A stretch of 64,000 nucleotides of DNA from Rhodeus uyekii (lineage: Eukaryota; Chordata; Actinopteri; Cypriniformes; Acheilognathidae), in NCBI GenBank assembly GCA_037043235.1, contig JAWRVZ010000013.1, forward strand, positions 6,618,001 to 6,682,000, written 5' to 3'. Positions within the stretch are counted from its first letter, which is position 1. The number at the start of each line of letters is the position of its first letter. The notes below the pieces were generated by a model. That model made no database searches, had not been told where the DNA came from, and worked only from the letters and a program-made list of their open reading frames with translations. Position numbers and translations under genes: made by a program. This document shows positions 25,691 through 58,314 of the stretch, piece after piece.

Positions 25691-26739
25691 ACACTATACT
25701 GTTGATAGGCTACTAATCAATTATTAAATGACCTCAAGCACCTCTACAGCTTTGAATCCAGCGTTTACATCGCATCACACTATTTAGAGGTAGTCTATGG
25801 CTATTTCAGTTATAATTGATTTGCACTTGATCTGCTTTACTTTTAGTAATTGAATAATATAGATTCATTCTATAATTGATCATAATATCAAAAAAACAGA
25901 CCACTGTGTGCGCTTAATTGGTTGGCCTTTTCACAGCTTGTTAATTTCGTAGTGGGTCAGAAGGTGGGATTGTGGATTTAAGTGATTTTCATGTGTTTCA
26001 AAGATGCTTAAGAGGAGATGCAGAAAAAATATTCTGCAAAAATATGTGATTCAGCCTCAGTAAATTAGATGAAGATATTAAGTGATATTCTGATACATTG
26101 TTCTTGAGTTCGTTTTAATATTAATAAATGGTACAGGCAACAATCTCTATAATAATAAATAAATGTGTAAATAATTTCATAAGATAACATGCGTCAAAAA
26201 TACGATATTGATTACTTAAGGTTTTATTTCTGATAGTTGAACTTCTTCAAGTCATTTGGCCCTGAGAAGGAATGATCTTTGTTTTATCTCTTTAATGATG
26301 GATTCAATGAAACGTATTAAATCTACATGAGTTCGACTTTATTTCTGATAACTCACTGTAGTCATGAATTGCTTTGATCAGTCCACTGTAAAGGCCTCCA
26401 AAAATGTCTTTAAAATCTTAAAAAGGTTCCAGTCAGAACTAATAAAAGGTATTCAGCTTGATGCCATATGAAAACTATAGCTTACAAACTTATGTGTTCT
26501 GATTTTTTAAAGCGTGTATGTGACTTAAAGGACCCAACACTGGCCTGAACAACGTTTGGTGAAACAACTTTTTTAATCTTCAACGAACCTTTAAGCAATG
26601 AAAGAACACTATAACGTTCATTTTCCTGAGAATATCTATTGTATCAACCATTGCATTATTTTATCAGTGCATACTAGTGTTTTAACTCTTTCATACATGA
26701 GCCGTTGAAGACTTTGGTGTGTGTGGTTTTGTAAGGTGG

Positions 26740-27130
26740 GTCTGAAACACTATACCGATCCATTAGCGAATAACTTGTGAGCTTGACGAGCTCTTAGTCT
26801 CCCGGTCACAGCTCTTTATCTCTCAAGATATCCGTAACATGACACCGGGAAATCCAGCTGGCCCGCCTGAGGCCGTTTCATTTTTTTTTTCTTGTAAAAA
26901 TATTCCTCTCATTTTTTTTCTATACATTTTAGGACGATGTGAGGATTTTGTATTCTAAATATTCCCTAATGCTAATTAGTGTCAGTGTAATCTTTAATTA
27001 GCCTCCTTAACACCTGTGAAAACAATCATTCGTGTTCAGTCGAACAGGAGTGTTTATCCGCCCCCTCTTTTCTTTCTTAATGGGTTTTAATGCCATCGAG
27101 CAGATACAGTTAACTCAGCTAGCAGATCTT
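26740..27130. promoter_or_regulatory. Homeodomain-site-rich candidate six1 enhancer
   Basis: CTAATTAG (26972-26979), TAATC (26988-26992) and TTAATTAG (26994-27001) occur within 30 bp. AACACCTGTG E-box (near 27010), ATCATTCG and GGGTTTTAATGCC follow. It lies 1.5-1.9 kb upstream of six1. Family knowledge: six1 is controlled by several conserved upstream enhancers; whether this is one of them needs alignment. Confidence 0.45.
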
Positions 27131-27419
27131 AACTGCATTTTAAAACAATCTACTTCATCTAAATATTGTATGAGAATCAGAATTGTAAATCAATTCTGTT
27201 GGAGTCAATAAAGCACAAATGCATTGCATTGTTTTTGTTAACATCACACTCTGTTCAAAATTAATAACGAATTATACACCTATAGATCAAGTAGCCTAGG
27301 CCTATATATTATTAATATTTATTTATTTTTTGTAAATGCATATTACTGAAGTGTAACCCTTGCTAATTCGATGCTGTGCATAAATATATTCAATAACATT
27401 TAAATTTGCGAATAATTGC

Positions 27420-27560
27420 TGCCCTAAAACTGTCATCCTGAACTGTAACGTGGGCCGATGGCTGCTCTGCTCAGGTTACGGCAGTCTGTCCAGCACAATG
27501 CACCCCCTCCATCCCAAACCCGATCCTCTACCAGCCCCCAGCACGGCGACGTGCCCGCTC
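27420..27560. promoter_or_regulatory. Candidate block with a MEF3 (SIX-binding) site
   Basis: GCTCAGGTTACGG contains TCAGGTT (27471-27477), the core of the MEF3 site bound by Six1/Six4. The surrounding 140 bp are GC-rich and of high complexity, 2.2 kb upstream of six1. Auto- or cross-regulation by SIX proteins is inference. Confidence 0.35.
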
Positions 27561-27688
27561 TCAGATCCTGATCATTTCAAGATGTTATGGACTAACTAAC
27601 AGAAGCGCGCGTTCACGCACAGCGCGGCCCCGACGTTGCCAATGAGCTCCACTATGATGATACAAGGTGAGGGCGCGGGCACGCGCAG

Positions 27689-27689
<1 letters not shown>

Positions 27690-27744
<55 letters not shown>
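27690..27744. repeat. (AC)27 microsatellite
   Basis: Uninterrupted AC run following GCGCGGGCACGCGCAGGC, 2.5 kb upstream of six1. Confidence 0.97.
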
Positions 27745-27745
<1 letters not shown>

Positions 27746-29188
27746 ATCCTAATAAGCGCAGCATAAATGTCACCATATCTCATGTTCAGTCGTCCGTGCT
27801 CCACCACTGTGAAGGTGTAAACTGTTTTCTTTTCACCGAGTGTGTTTATGAGTTTTCTCTGAGGTGTAAATGAAAGAGAATCCACTGCTAATTAGACGCT
27901 GTTGCAGCCGCTTGAGGAAAAAACAAAAACCAGCCCAGCACCGCTGCACATTTCACACTTCCAGTTTTAAAGTGATATTGATCAGATAATTGAGCTTTTT
28001 ATTTGAATTCGTTTTAAACAGCAGATTTTTTTTCAATAACAGATGCATTGTTTAACATTTTTAAACATGATTTGGTTGCATTTGTTTTATTTTTATGCCT
28101 GTAATTAAACGACTGGGGCTCGTAATTACGCAACACAGGCCTATATTGACTTGATTTATGTAGAACGTCAAAAAAGATCAAAATAGGTTATAGTTTATAC
28201 TTATTCTTTGACATAAATTAATCTGAGCTGAAATTATTTGAATCGTTTGATTCTCTCTGATTTGGATGCAAATATTCGAAAATAATATATGTAAAATATA
28301 ATAGAGTATAGTTGCTTTAAAAAAAAACATTTAAAAATAAAATGTCGGCCACTTTGAAATGGTCAAAGAATTGGTCAAAGAATCCAAGCTAAAAATGGAA
28401 ATGATTAGAATAAAATATAATAGAATACGTTAAAATGATGGAAACCAATATTTTGTTGTTGTGTAAATCATTTTATTTTATATTATTTTGCAGTGCAATG
28501 CAATTGAGAGTATTAAACTTTATTCTTTATCTCCGTTGTCCTTAAAATAATTATGTTTTAACAGGATTGATTAATTTAAGGATTCTAAAATCCTAAAATA
28601 CAATCTGGTGATGAGAGCAGATAACATGTTTGAAACTAAACACGAAATATCTTTGTGTGTTGATTTACACATCTGACTTTGGTAAGACTATAGTTATAAT
28701 TAAAATAATTAGACTCCTATTATTATTAACATGTAGTAGAAATTGCTTTATAATTGCATATGTTATTTAAACTGGCTCAATAAAGGAAAACCCAATAGAT
28801 CACTTGCACAATAAATCCAAACACAAGCTCCAAACTCAAAGTGTCATACTTTCATACTACAGGAAGAGGGCGCCAGTCAGTGACTGAAATAAACAAATGA
28901 AACAAGTATTATTTGAAATGCCTTCTGATAAATATTTATTTATATTATTTGTTTAGTTTGTAATTGTGTCTTTATGTTCTTCTATTCACACTGCTGATGA
29001 GGTTTAAGCTCATAATCTAGAACAACAAAGTAAAACTCATTAAAAGAATTCAATAATGATGTCTGTCTCTCTTACAAAGTGGTGTGTGTGGGCTGTCAGA
29101 AGTAGTAATGAAAAAACCAGTTGTGCTCTCTCACTCTGTGGTCCAATTTCACCAGGGGGCATAGATTAACCCCTGTGTGTCTCTCTCT

Positions 29189-29212
29189 GTGTGTGTGTGT
29201 GTGTGTGTGTGT
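29189..29212. repeat. (GT)12 microsatellite
   Basis: Short pure GT run in the six1-six4 interval. Confidence 0.9.
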
Positions 29213-29869
29213 AAGGTGAGTCTACATCCACAAGGGAAATGGATTAATAAACATTCTAAATTATGTTTCTGAAAATGTGCAAATCTTTCTATGAGGGTAG
29301 GGTTAGGGGATAGAATATACAGGTTGCACAGTATGAAAAGCATTAAGCCAATGGAGAATCCCCAAAAAGATAGCAAAATACACATTCACACTTATTGGTC
29401 TGGTTTATATACATCATCCAAACCAGTAAATTCTTTCTCTTACGCTCACTCACACAGGTATGAAACACAGCTGAGGAGCAGCGTGTGCCCTTTCACCTCT
29501 CATTAGTGGGGGCGTGGGGGAGGTTCAAGTTACAAATCCAGCTCTGTGTGCTATTCAGGGTTAAGTCCCCCCTCTTTTGAAACCCCCAAAGGTGAGAGGT
29601 CATATTTTTTAATAAGGCTCAGTTTGAGAGGTTCATATTTTTTATTACTGCTTTTCCTTGATGCTCAGTGTGTGGTATGTTTGAGTGGTTTCGATCACCG
29701 TCACGTTTTTATTAGCATGTTGGTAATGGCAAAATATGACATTTAACCATTGCACAGGATCTTTCAGCAAAGGAATCAACCCCCAACTCACAAAAAGCTC
29801 TTCTCTTCCACTACATTCATTGTTGGAGCTGGTGTTATCTGATACCTGGCCATCTCTCATGGCAACAGG

Positions 29870-30485
29870 GTCACCTAGGCTGTTAGGGAACAGGTGACAA
29901 TGCTCCTATTTCCTCTCCTCATACAATCTGTTCCAATTATCTCGTTTGCACTTTTGTCCTGTCCGGTTTTCAGCTCCTCTGCAAGAGAGTCTGAAAGAGT
30001 CCCAGCATTATTGCTGAGATGATTTGTTTGGCATCCAAAGCAGTTGTCTCAGCTATTTTTTTCTTTGGTATCTAAATTTGTTTGGCTGGCTAGCTTGACT
30101 TTCTGTGGTTTCAAAACTGAAACAATGCATTTGAGACCCATCCACACAATGCCCGTCAGTGCCATCTGTAACAGTCATTTACAAATCAGAGACAATTTCT
30201 CTGTCTGTTTCTCTACCTCCGTCTGGACCCCCCTAACAGGAGGCGGCAGGGCCTCCAGAAATCGCCCTCCTGTTTATTTGAATTTAGGAGTCTCAGACAA
30301 GAGCAGCTTGCTAACAAGCTCCAGACCACCAGGCATGTGCAAACGATCACCGCTGATTTTCCAGCACCCGGCCTGGCCTTTCTGTATCAGGTCTCTGCTT
30401 CCCTCCCCTCCCTGGCTACTTAAATCTTTTTATTTGCATGTTTCCTGTCCGTCTGAATATTTAACATCCACTGTAGACATAACAT
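29870..30485. promoter_or_regulatory. Large candidate enhancer between six1 and six4
   Basis: About 600 bp of dense, non-repetitive sequence with E-box CAGGTG (29891-29896), TTCCAATTATCTCG, CTGAGATGATTTG, GAGGCGGCAGGGCC and GGCATGTGCAAACG. It carries a 147-codon open + frame without recognisable protein similarity. Its size and complexity against AT-rich flanks suggest a conserved enhancer 4.7-5.2 kb upstream of six1. Confidence 0.45.
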
Positions 30486-31499
30486 GAGAACACAAACAAA
30501 TCTACGCTGAGAGTTTACAATATCTCTCACAGTCATGAATGAAATCACTTGGGTGAGGCTGTTTTTCCAGTATAAATATTTAATGGTTCACATATTTATT
30601 TATTTTTTTTTTTAGAAAAATACATCATAACTTTAACATTTTTGTTCATGCTAAAATAATATTCACAATGTTGTTTTGCTTTTTGCTCATACATTTACAT
30701 TAGCCTTACATTAGTTCATTTCACACCTATATCCTTTTCATTTCTGTTGAAGACTTCTCGTTTGCCATCTCTAAAAGCCGTTTCTCAGTCCCAGAATGGC
30801 TGCATAGCTTTTGTCATGGAGTTAAATACTGCAGATGTTAAACCAGCACCAATAACAACAACAATAATAATTAAAAATATGACAGGCCAACTGAAGACCA
30901 ACCAAACTTTGACCTTCAGAAAGCAGAAAGGCACAAGAACAAACTCAAAATCAAAAACTAGATACACGCTCTTCCGTACAAACATTCTGACACACACTTA
31001 CTCACATCCATAATCATATAAAGTTTTTTTTCACATTTTCATCTGTGCTGGCATGTCCTTTTAACATCTATTCATACATTTCTTGTTTGATATCTAAATG
31101 AAAAGCTTGATTTTTATTTTTGGTTGCTATTGCTTTTTAGGTGACATTCAGTTTGACAGCAAATTCACATGACCTGCTTGCAATGAGTTTAATTAAATGG
31201 TTATGTTACCCATATTACGGACTCAAAAGAGTTTGAGTGACTCTCAAACGAATCAAGTAGTTCTTCGTACATTTTGTGTACTGATAATACCCTTAAGTTT
31301 GCAGCATCTGTGGCAAGCTGCCAATTACCAACCATTCGGACTCATCTCATAATTTGTATAAGCAAACATTGTGGATTTTGTATTGATATACAGTGCATAT
31401 TATTTGCATATTATTATTGAAATCGGAAGATGCATTCAACGTAATGAACACGACAATGCCACGAAGATTGTCACAGATTTTGTATTTTTAATCTGCATG

Positions 31500-31680
31500 G
31501 GAATAAAGTGTGTCTGTGCATGTGTGTTTCCGCAGTGAGGTGACCTTTAAGGTTCGACTCAGATGACACATGACCAGACGTCCACCTGTCTGCTAACCTC
31601 AACTCTTCTTGGCAGAAACTAGCAGGTGACTCTCATAAAACACACATATGTCCACACTCCCCACTGCAAGAGGAAGAGAC
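31500..31680. promoter_or_regulatory. Candidate E-box cluster downstream of six4
   Basis: CACCTG (31583-31588) and CAGGTG (31623-31628), both myogenic-type E-boxes, are 35 bp apart in a high-complexity block that also includes GGTGACCTTTAAGGTTCG. Muscle-type control of six1/six4 is a guess from the motif type. Confidence 0.3.
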
Positions 31681-31819
31681 ATAGAGGGAGCGACAGAGTG
31701 AAAATAAAGTCTGGTCTGCTACCTGTTGCTCATAGATTCGTGTAAACTCTTAAAATAGTGTGAAATAATTGCTAGAAGGCATATGGAGAAAAATAGGAAA
31801 AAATATTATGTTCAGTACT

Positions 31820-32160
31820 AGGGGTTTTCAAACTTTTTGATGCCATGAATCGTTCCAAATGATAATTCTCCTGGAAAGGGACAACATATATGTTTATGAA
31901 TAAAGACCCAATTTCTATTATAATATTTTAATATTAGATAAATGATCAGAAAAACTGTTAGTTTCTATTATGTTATTATGTTTCTATTATATTCTACCTA
32001 CAAGTTTTGATGGAAGTAGAGAATAAAATAATTATGATTAAACTTGGGATTTTCAAAAGGAAACATAATGAAAGCATAACAGGAACAGTAAGTTATTTAT
32101 TTATATTTTTCTGTAAACTTTTCCATGGATCCTCTACTGCTCCCTTGTTTGAAAACCCCT
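31820..32160. mobile_element. MITE with AGGGGTTTTCAAA inverted ends
   Basis: The ends AGGGGTTTTCAAA (31820-31832) and TTTGAAAACCCCT (32148-32160) are perfect inverted repeats bounding 341 bp of AT-rich non-coding DNA. No clear target duplication was found. It lies about 300 bp past the six4 stop codon and could supply the six4 poly(A) signal (TTTATT on the + strand at 32096-32101). Confidence 0.65.
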
Positions 32161-32465
32161 GTTATACACAACTATTGACATAGTACATTTAAAAGGGTAC
32201 TTGTGTGTGGATAGAGCAATAAAAGAGGAAAAGAACAAAAAAAACAAACACTTTAAAAAAAACTGTATTCTTCAAATATGACTTTGCATAGGTTCTCCAA
32301 ACAAAACTGGAGCCAAACCAAGTGACAGATTCACCATAATAATTTAATACTTACATTAAAAAAGACAATTAGAGGCTGAAAGCATACAAAAAAAAGGAAC
32401 TCAATAATCCAAAATAATGTTGTGATTTCAGATAAAAAGTATTGTACCTTCTTCTCTTCTTAAGT

Positions 32466-35400
32466 TCAAAGGTTAGTCATCTCTTCCTCTATATGGACTG
32501 TTTTTAGTTTTGTCAGTTGTTTTTCCTCTTCTTCCTCCACCTCTCTCATCTCTCCCTTCCCTCCTTCTGAAACCGCACATAGGAAGTCTCCATTTAGGCT
32601 TGAGGTCATCTGGGCTTCATGACCTCTGAACTCGCCGGTAAGGTCCGTTTGGGTGAGTAAGGGTGTGCTCACTGTGAGAGTGGTATAGTCTTGCTGGGTC
32701 GTTGTCATGGTGGTGTTAAGTGATGTGGGGGAGCTGTGGGTGGGGTCATGGGAGTAACCCAGGTGGTAAAGGTATCCACCAGGAGTTTCCAAAGGTTCCT
32801 TCTTTACAGCAGACAGCGTATTTATGCTAGCCAGGCCGTAGAGTGCCGTGCCGGGCTCAAGAGAGGTCAGCTGCAGCCTGTCCTGCTCCTCCACCCGGAG
32901 GTGACCCAGAGAGGCAGGAGCAGGACAACTGCCATCAACAACGCCTGGCAGAAGATCAGAGAAAAGATAAAGCTCTTAAACCTTTTCGGTGGTATACAAA
33001 TATTAAGGATATGCAGTTCTAATATACGTACATTTAATTATACATTAAAATAGAAACATTTAAATTTTAATAATATTTCACAGTATTGCTTCTAGGAAGC
33101 AATTAAAAATATTACCGGCCCCAAACTTCCAATGTCTATTTTCCAATAAAATAATTGATTGATTATTAACTGATTATTAATAATTAAATATTATTTAAGA
33201 GAGTTTGTACATATGAGTTGCAGGAGAACAGCAAAATTAACATTGCATCTTTGACCTTCATAATAAACAAGACTCAAAGCATGATGTAATCTTTGATGTT
33301 TGATGAGGGTGACTCACCTTGTGTAACCGATGAGGGTGAAGAAGATGATGAGAGTTGCAAGGGAGTAAGTACCATCTTGTTGCTAAGCAGCGAGGTCCCA
33401 TTGCCTTCAGTGACCAAGTTGTAACCTTCAAGCTGCAAGCCATCGGACGAGGTCACAGTGAACGCTGAGCTAATGGACGTGGTCTGGTCCTGAACTGACA
33501 CGTCCTGCCTAACATCCTCTGCTTTAACCTCTACGTCTGTCCCATTCCCACTGCAGTGAAAAGTGGAGTACGCCAGTGCAGGGTCTGCTGTTACCCTTTT
33601 ATCCTGTCCTGCACCATCCAACTCCACGTCTGCCACTGATCTGCAAGCCATGGACTGGAGTCCCAAGTTCATGCCACTGAAGAGGACATGTCCAGTGGTG
33701 GAGAGAAAGGAAGGAGCGCCGTTGTGGAAAACAGAGGAAGGTGTATTGACCGAGACTCCGTTAAAGATGACGGACGATGACGAGACAGAGTTCCTGTTGT
33801 CTCCCACCTGCTGGACGATAACACCAGTTTCCAGAGCTCCAGAGCAGAGAGGCACAACTGTATTTCCCATAACCCCATCAGCACAGGTCGACATCGGACA
33901 CGGGGACAAAGACTCCTGACCTTTACTGCTCTCATCCTCCGTGCTGTGATTTCCGTCTGACTCACTGAGATAGAGAGTGAAAGACATAAAGAGACATAAA
34001 GGCCAGTAAACGTTTGCGTCTCCATCACTTTATTTTGCACAATTTATTATTGCACACAAATGAAATGAAAATGCTTTGACAAATTCCAGTTTCAGATCAT
34101 CACTGAAAATCAACTAAATCATAAAAGCAAGAAAAAAGCATACTTGCATTAAGCAAATTGCAATGTTTTCAGGCCATAATTTGGATTTTTCTATCCATAT
34201 ACATCTAGATATTTCTATTTCACAGACTGAAAAAAAAACATATCTGGGCTTTTATGCTGTTGATGCTTTTGGAATTATTGACCTGCAAAATACTCCTACC
34301 GACAAATATGGGGGAATAAGGGGGAGTGTTTTATTATGAATCAACTTTTCACTCTTTGAACTGAACATGTGCGCGAATTGACTCAGCTGCAGGAAGATGG
34401 AGGCGGGAGCGCGCGTAGACAAATGGAGAGGTGGGTATCCACTTCTCACACGGCGGGACCCTCTCGATCACAGCCTCCGCGTGTCAGGAGTAATCCTGTC
34501 CATCGTACAGACTCTCTTTTACGCACGCACTCACGCACACCATTTGGCGCAATAAGTCCTATGGCGACACAACCCCGCAATCACAGCGTGACTTCACAAA
34601 TGGTCAGCTTTATGTCCACAGTGTCCTTCGCCAAACGGGGAGCGTCCGCCAGGAATGAGAGGTTAAATTTAGCAGATATTTTAAAGTCCGATACAGCGCG
34701 ATTCATCCACTGCGCGCTGAAGTCGATATTTCACAATGACTTCAGCTGTTCAAACATAAATTAGTGGAGTTGAGAGAGAAGGCGCGTTTAATGAATGACT
34801 GCAGCAGCTGCGTGACTCCGACAGGACTTCCACAACTGTTCACAGCCAGACAAAAGAGTTTTGTGATAACGTCATTACGTGGTCGGGAGCTTAAACACAA
34901 GACGCGTTCCGTCTTTGCTCGCGTAAATTTAAACTCGCCTTGGGAACATTGCGTTCTGATCCTTGTTTTCCGTTTAAAAACATATTTAAATATTGCTAAA
35001 TTATAATAATGTTATTTAATTTTAATATCATATAGCCATAGGGTTTAGATATAAGCTATAAAACATTGGACTTTCAAACATATTCTAGCCCATATATTTA
35101 TTTTACATATAAACATTATAAAAGGTAATGCTTGGTTAAAGGGGTTCCTGGTTGAAGGTCTAAATGGGGTTCCATGGTCTATAAAGCTTGAAAATGCCTG
35201 ACGTGGTCTATTAATATCACATTTGCCACACCCCCACATTTGGCTTTACAGAAAAGCACAAGAATGAATGAACGAGAAATTTAAGACGTGCATTATAAAA
35301 CAAATGCATGTATTTTCTGATATAGGCAAAACACGTGTCCAGATCTGAATTGTTGGTTCTCCAGAGGATAAGAGGAACTATAACTTTTTATTTTGTTGAA

Positions 35401-35527
35401 GTGTAAGCCATGGAGTGCAACTTTAAATTATAAAATTGCTTAATTCAAGTGATTATAAAATATAAGATTGGTTCAAAATGCTTCAAGCAGCATGTGACAT
35501 CAGCTTTCTGTGAATGGAAAAAATGTA

Positions 35528-35568
<41 letters not shown>

Positions 35569-36957
35569 GGTCACCTCCACCAGGTGCGCTGGAGCTGTTC
35601 ACAAAGAGTTTTAAACATTAAAGTGAATCCTGTATTACCAGTGAATGTGTGTGTGTGTGTTAAAATTGAGTGCTGAAGAGGAGGTTTTCCTATCCCTCTG
35701 GCTAAAAAGAAAAGTAAATAGTTGAGAGTGATTTATGCGGTGGGGCAAACCTTACGCGTCAATGGATCCTGAGTAGCACTCACTCAAAAATAAACACACA
35801 CATGCACATGAGGTGATGACTCACACGATACTTTTTACGCACAGGTTTCAGTAACTGCCTTTTAAAATGTCGAATTGTGACTGTGATCATTGTGAATAAA
35901 TAAAAGGTTTAAATCTAAATGCGTAGAAGCACTAGCAACAGCCCACGAACTGGGACATCCACGTGCATTCAAGCAGAAACTTTTTTTAATCATAAAATGC
36001 AAAAAAGGCTATGTTGATCCCTCAAAAACGTAGCTTGAATACTGTATTTCAATAGTCCTGCCAATATAACTTAATTCTAACTCTTGTTGAACTCCTTGAG
36101 TGTTCATTCATTCAATCATCCATTGAACAAAATTTATATTAGTGGGTTTCCAGGGTTGCTCACCTTTTGGACTGCGCCTCTGACGGGTTTCTGTCTCTCT
36201 GCCTCCTGTTTTTGAACCAGTTGCTAACCTGTGTCAGCGACAGTCCTGTTATCTTGGCCAGATTCCTCTTCTCGGCCGGGGACGGGTACCGGTTCTGCTT
36301 ATAGAGGTCCTTCAGCGCGTTCCTGGAGCGCTCTTTGAAACAGTACACCGTCTCCTCTCCATCCCAGATGGTCCGGGGCAACGGAAACTTTCGTCGCAGG
36401 CGATATTTATCCACTGCGCCCAGCGGTCTACCGCGGGCCTTCTCCGCCTCCGTGTACCGGGCTTTGTACCATAAGTCCTGTAGGACAGAGTGGCACGACG
36501 GGCTGAAGCTGTGGCCCTCCAAGATGCTGTAAAGCTCCTGGTAGCGCGCCTGGTGGAAGGCCACCAGCGCCTGAGCGCGGAGGATACTCTCGTTACCGCG
36601 CAATAAGTCGCTCTGCGGGAGAGACCACAGGAACCGAGCGAGCCGTTCGACGTTGCCCCCCTGCTGAAGCGCTTCGCAAACACACGCGACCTGCTCCGGT
36701 GAGAAAGCCAAAGAACTCGCGGTAGTTGCGGGTGAAGTGTGCGCAGACAAAGAGTCCATAGTGGGCATCTTGCGCTCCAGTGGAGAGGTCTGTTGCTGCT
36801 GCTGCCCGACGAGCATCCCGGCGGCCACCGGAATGTCAAGAGTCAGGAGTTTGAGGTGCCCCCGACTGTCCGTGGAGCTCTCTAGAGTCTCCGAGTACTT
36901 CACATTTTCCTTTTTGATGTCGCCTGCCACTGTCACTTCACTAGAGGAAACAGACAT
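32466..36957 (-). CDS. six4: Homeobox transcription factor Six4, complete, three exons
   Basis: Read leftwards, the exons are 36957-36164, 33964-33318 and 32944-32466 (794+647+479 nt), giving 639 aa. Intron 1 (2.2 kb) splits a Ser codon (AG|T). Intron 2 (373 bp) splits a Gly codon (G|GC) and has the acceptor tract CTGATCTTCTGCCAG. The product has a SIX domain at about 84-195 and a homeodomain at about 196-256, with WFKNRR at 247-252. The N-terminus resembles human SIX4 in the DIKKEN motif, followed by a glutamine run at 52-56. The C-terminus ends KLKTVHIEEEMTNL, matching the human KLQTVQLDEDMQDL end. Family knowledge: Six4 is a nuclear activator with a long C-terminal activation region that partly overlaps Six1 in function and binds MEF3 sites with Eya. 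At 639 aa it is about 140 residues shorter than human SIX4, mostly through a reduced C-terminal half. It is head to head with mnat1. Confidence 0.96.
34365..34960. promoter_or_regulatory. CpG-rich, high-complexity block in six4 intron 1
   Basis: About 600 bp of visibly CpG-rich sequence lies in the middle of an otherwise AT-rich intron of six4. It has several ATTA/TAAT-type sites (for example AGTAATCC near 34490) and E-box-like CAGCTG near 34383. It carries open frames on the + strand, but none resembles a known protein. It could be a six4 enhancer, an alternative first exon or promoter of six4, or a start site for antisense RNA. Confidence 0.4.
35532..35566. repeat. (GT)17 microsatellite in six4 intron 1
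   Basis: A GT run preceded by ATGTATGTAT units. A second, shorter GT run occurs at 35648-35660. Confidence 0.9.
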
Positions 36958-57915
<20,958 letters not shown>

Positions 57916-58314
57916 TTTTACAAAACTACACTCACTTCCACACCACCAGTTCATCAGTCTACCTAAAGACTCGCCCACAAGCAAAGAGAAAGCCTGCGAG
58001 TGTTTGGATGCATGGGAAAGATTCCTGTGATTTTGTGAACGGGCGCCTTCAGAAGGTCATGTTCACAATATTATGACGTTTATGTTGACATAAACAAGCT
58101 TTAATGTGTATAGATATTTTTGTTGATCTATTTTGTTATTTTTGTAATGCTGCTTCAGTTAAATAAATACATAAAAATTATTTATGTCAATGTGATTTGT
58201 GTGATTGTCTCAAAGAAAAGCAACAGCAGTCACCCACATGGAATAATTTATAAAAAAATAAAATAAAAAATTAAACCATTTCAACAGGCAAATTAACACA
58301 AACACACAGTTTGT
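57916..58314. other. Convergent mnat1/trmt5 3' region
   Basis: About 400 bp separate the stop codons of mnat1 (+) and trmt5 (-). The left half is the mnat1 3' UTR up to its AATAAA. The right half is A-rich on the + strand (AAAATAAAATAAAAAATT near 58250-58273). No clear AATAAA for trmt5 on the minus strand was seen, so its 3' end may lie within mnat1 exon 8. Confidence 0.6.
58162..58167 (+). terminator. mnat1 poly(A) signal AATAAA
   Basis: The AATAAA hexamer lies 247 bases after the mnat1 stop codon, in an AT-rich, T-stretched 3' UTR. A T/GT-rich element (TGTGATTTGTGTGATTGTC) follows about 20 bp later. The trmt5 stop codon on the other strand is only 148 bp further right, so the two 3' UTRs may overlap. 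Confidence 0.65.

Larger units (their letters stand above)
25691..32465. other. six1-six4 intergenic region
   Basis: About 6.8 kb between the six1 upstream region and the six4 stop codon, with no gene recognised. Candidate enhancers, (CA)n and one MITE are listed separately. Stretches 25690-26740, 27130-27410, 27900-29150, 29220-29860, 30490-31500 and 32170-32460 appear as AT-rich DNA without a recognised feature. Confidence 0.7.

Noticed and set aside
30044..30487. 147-codon + frame between six1 and six4
   Set aside because: No family similarity, no splice partners seen; treated as possible conserved non-coding DNA.
34369..34764. 131-codon + frame in six4 intron 1
   Set aside because: No recognisable protein; CpG-rich DNA has few stop codons by composition. 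Kept only as a regulatory candidate.
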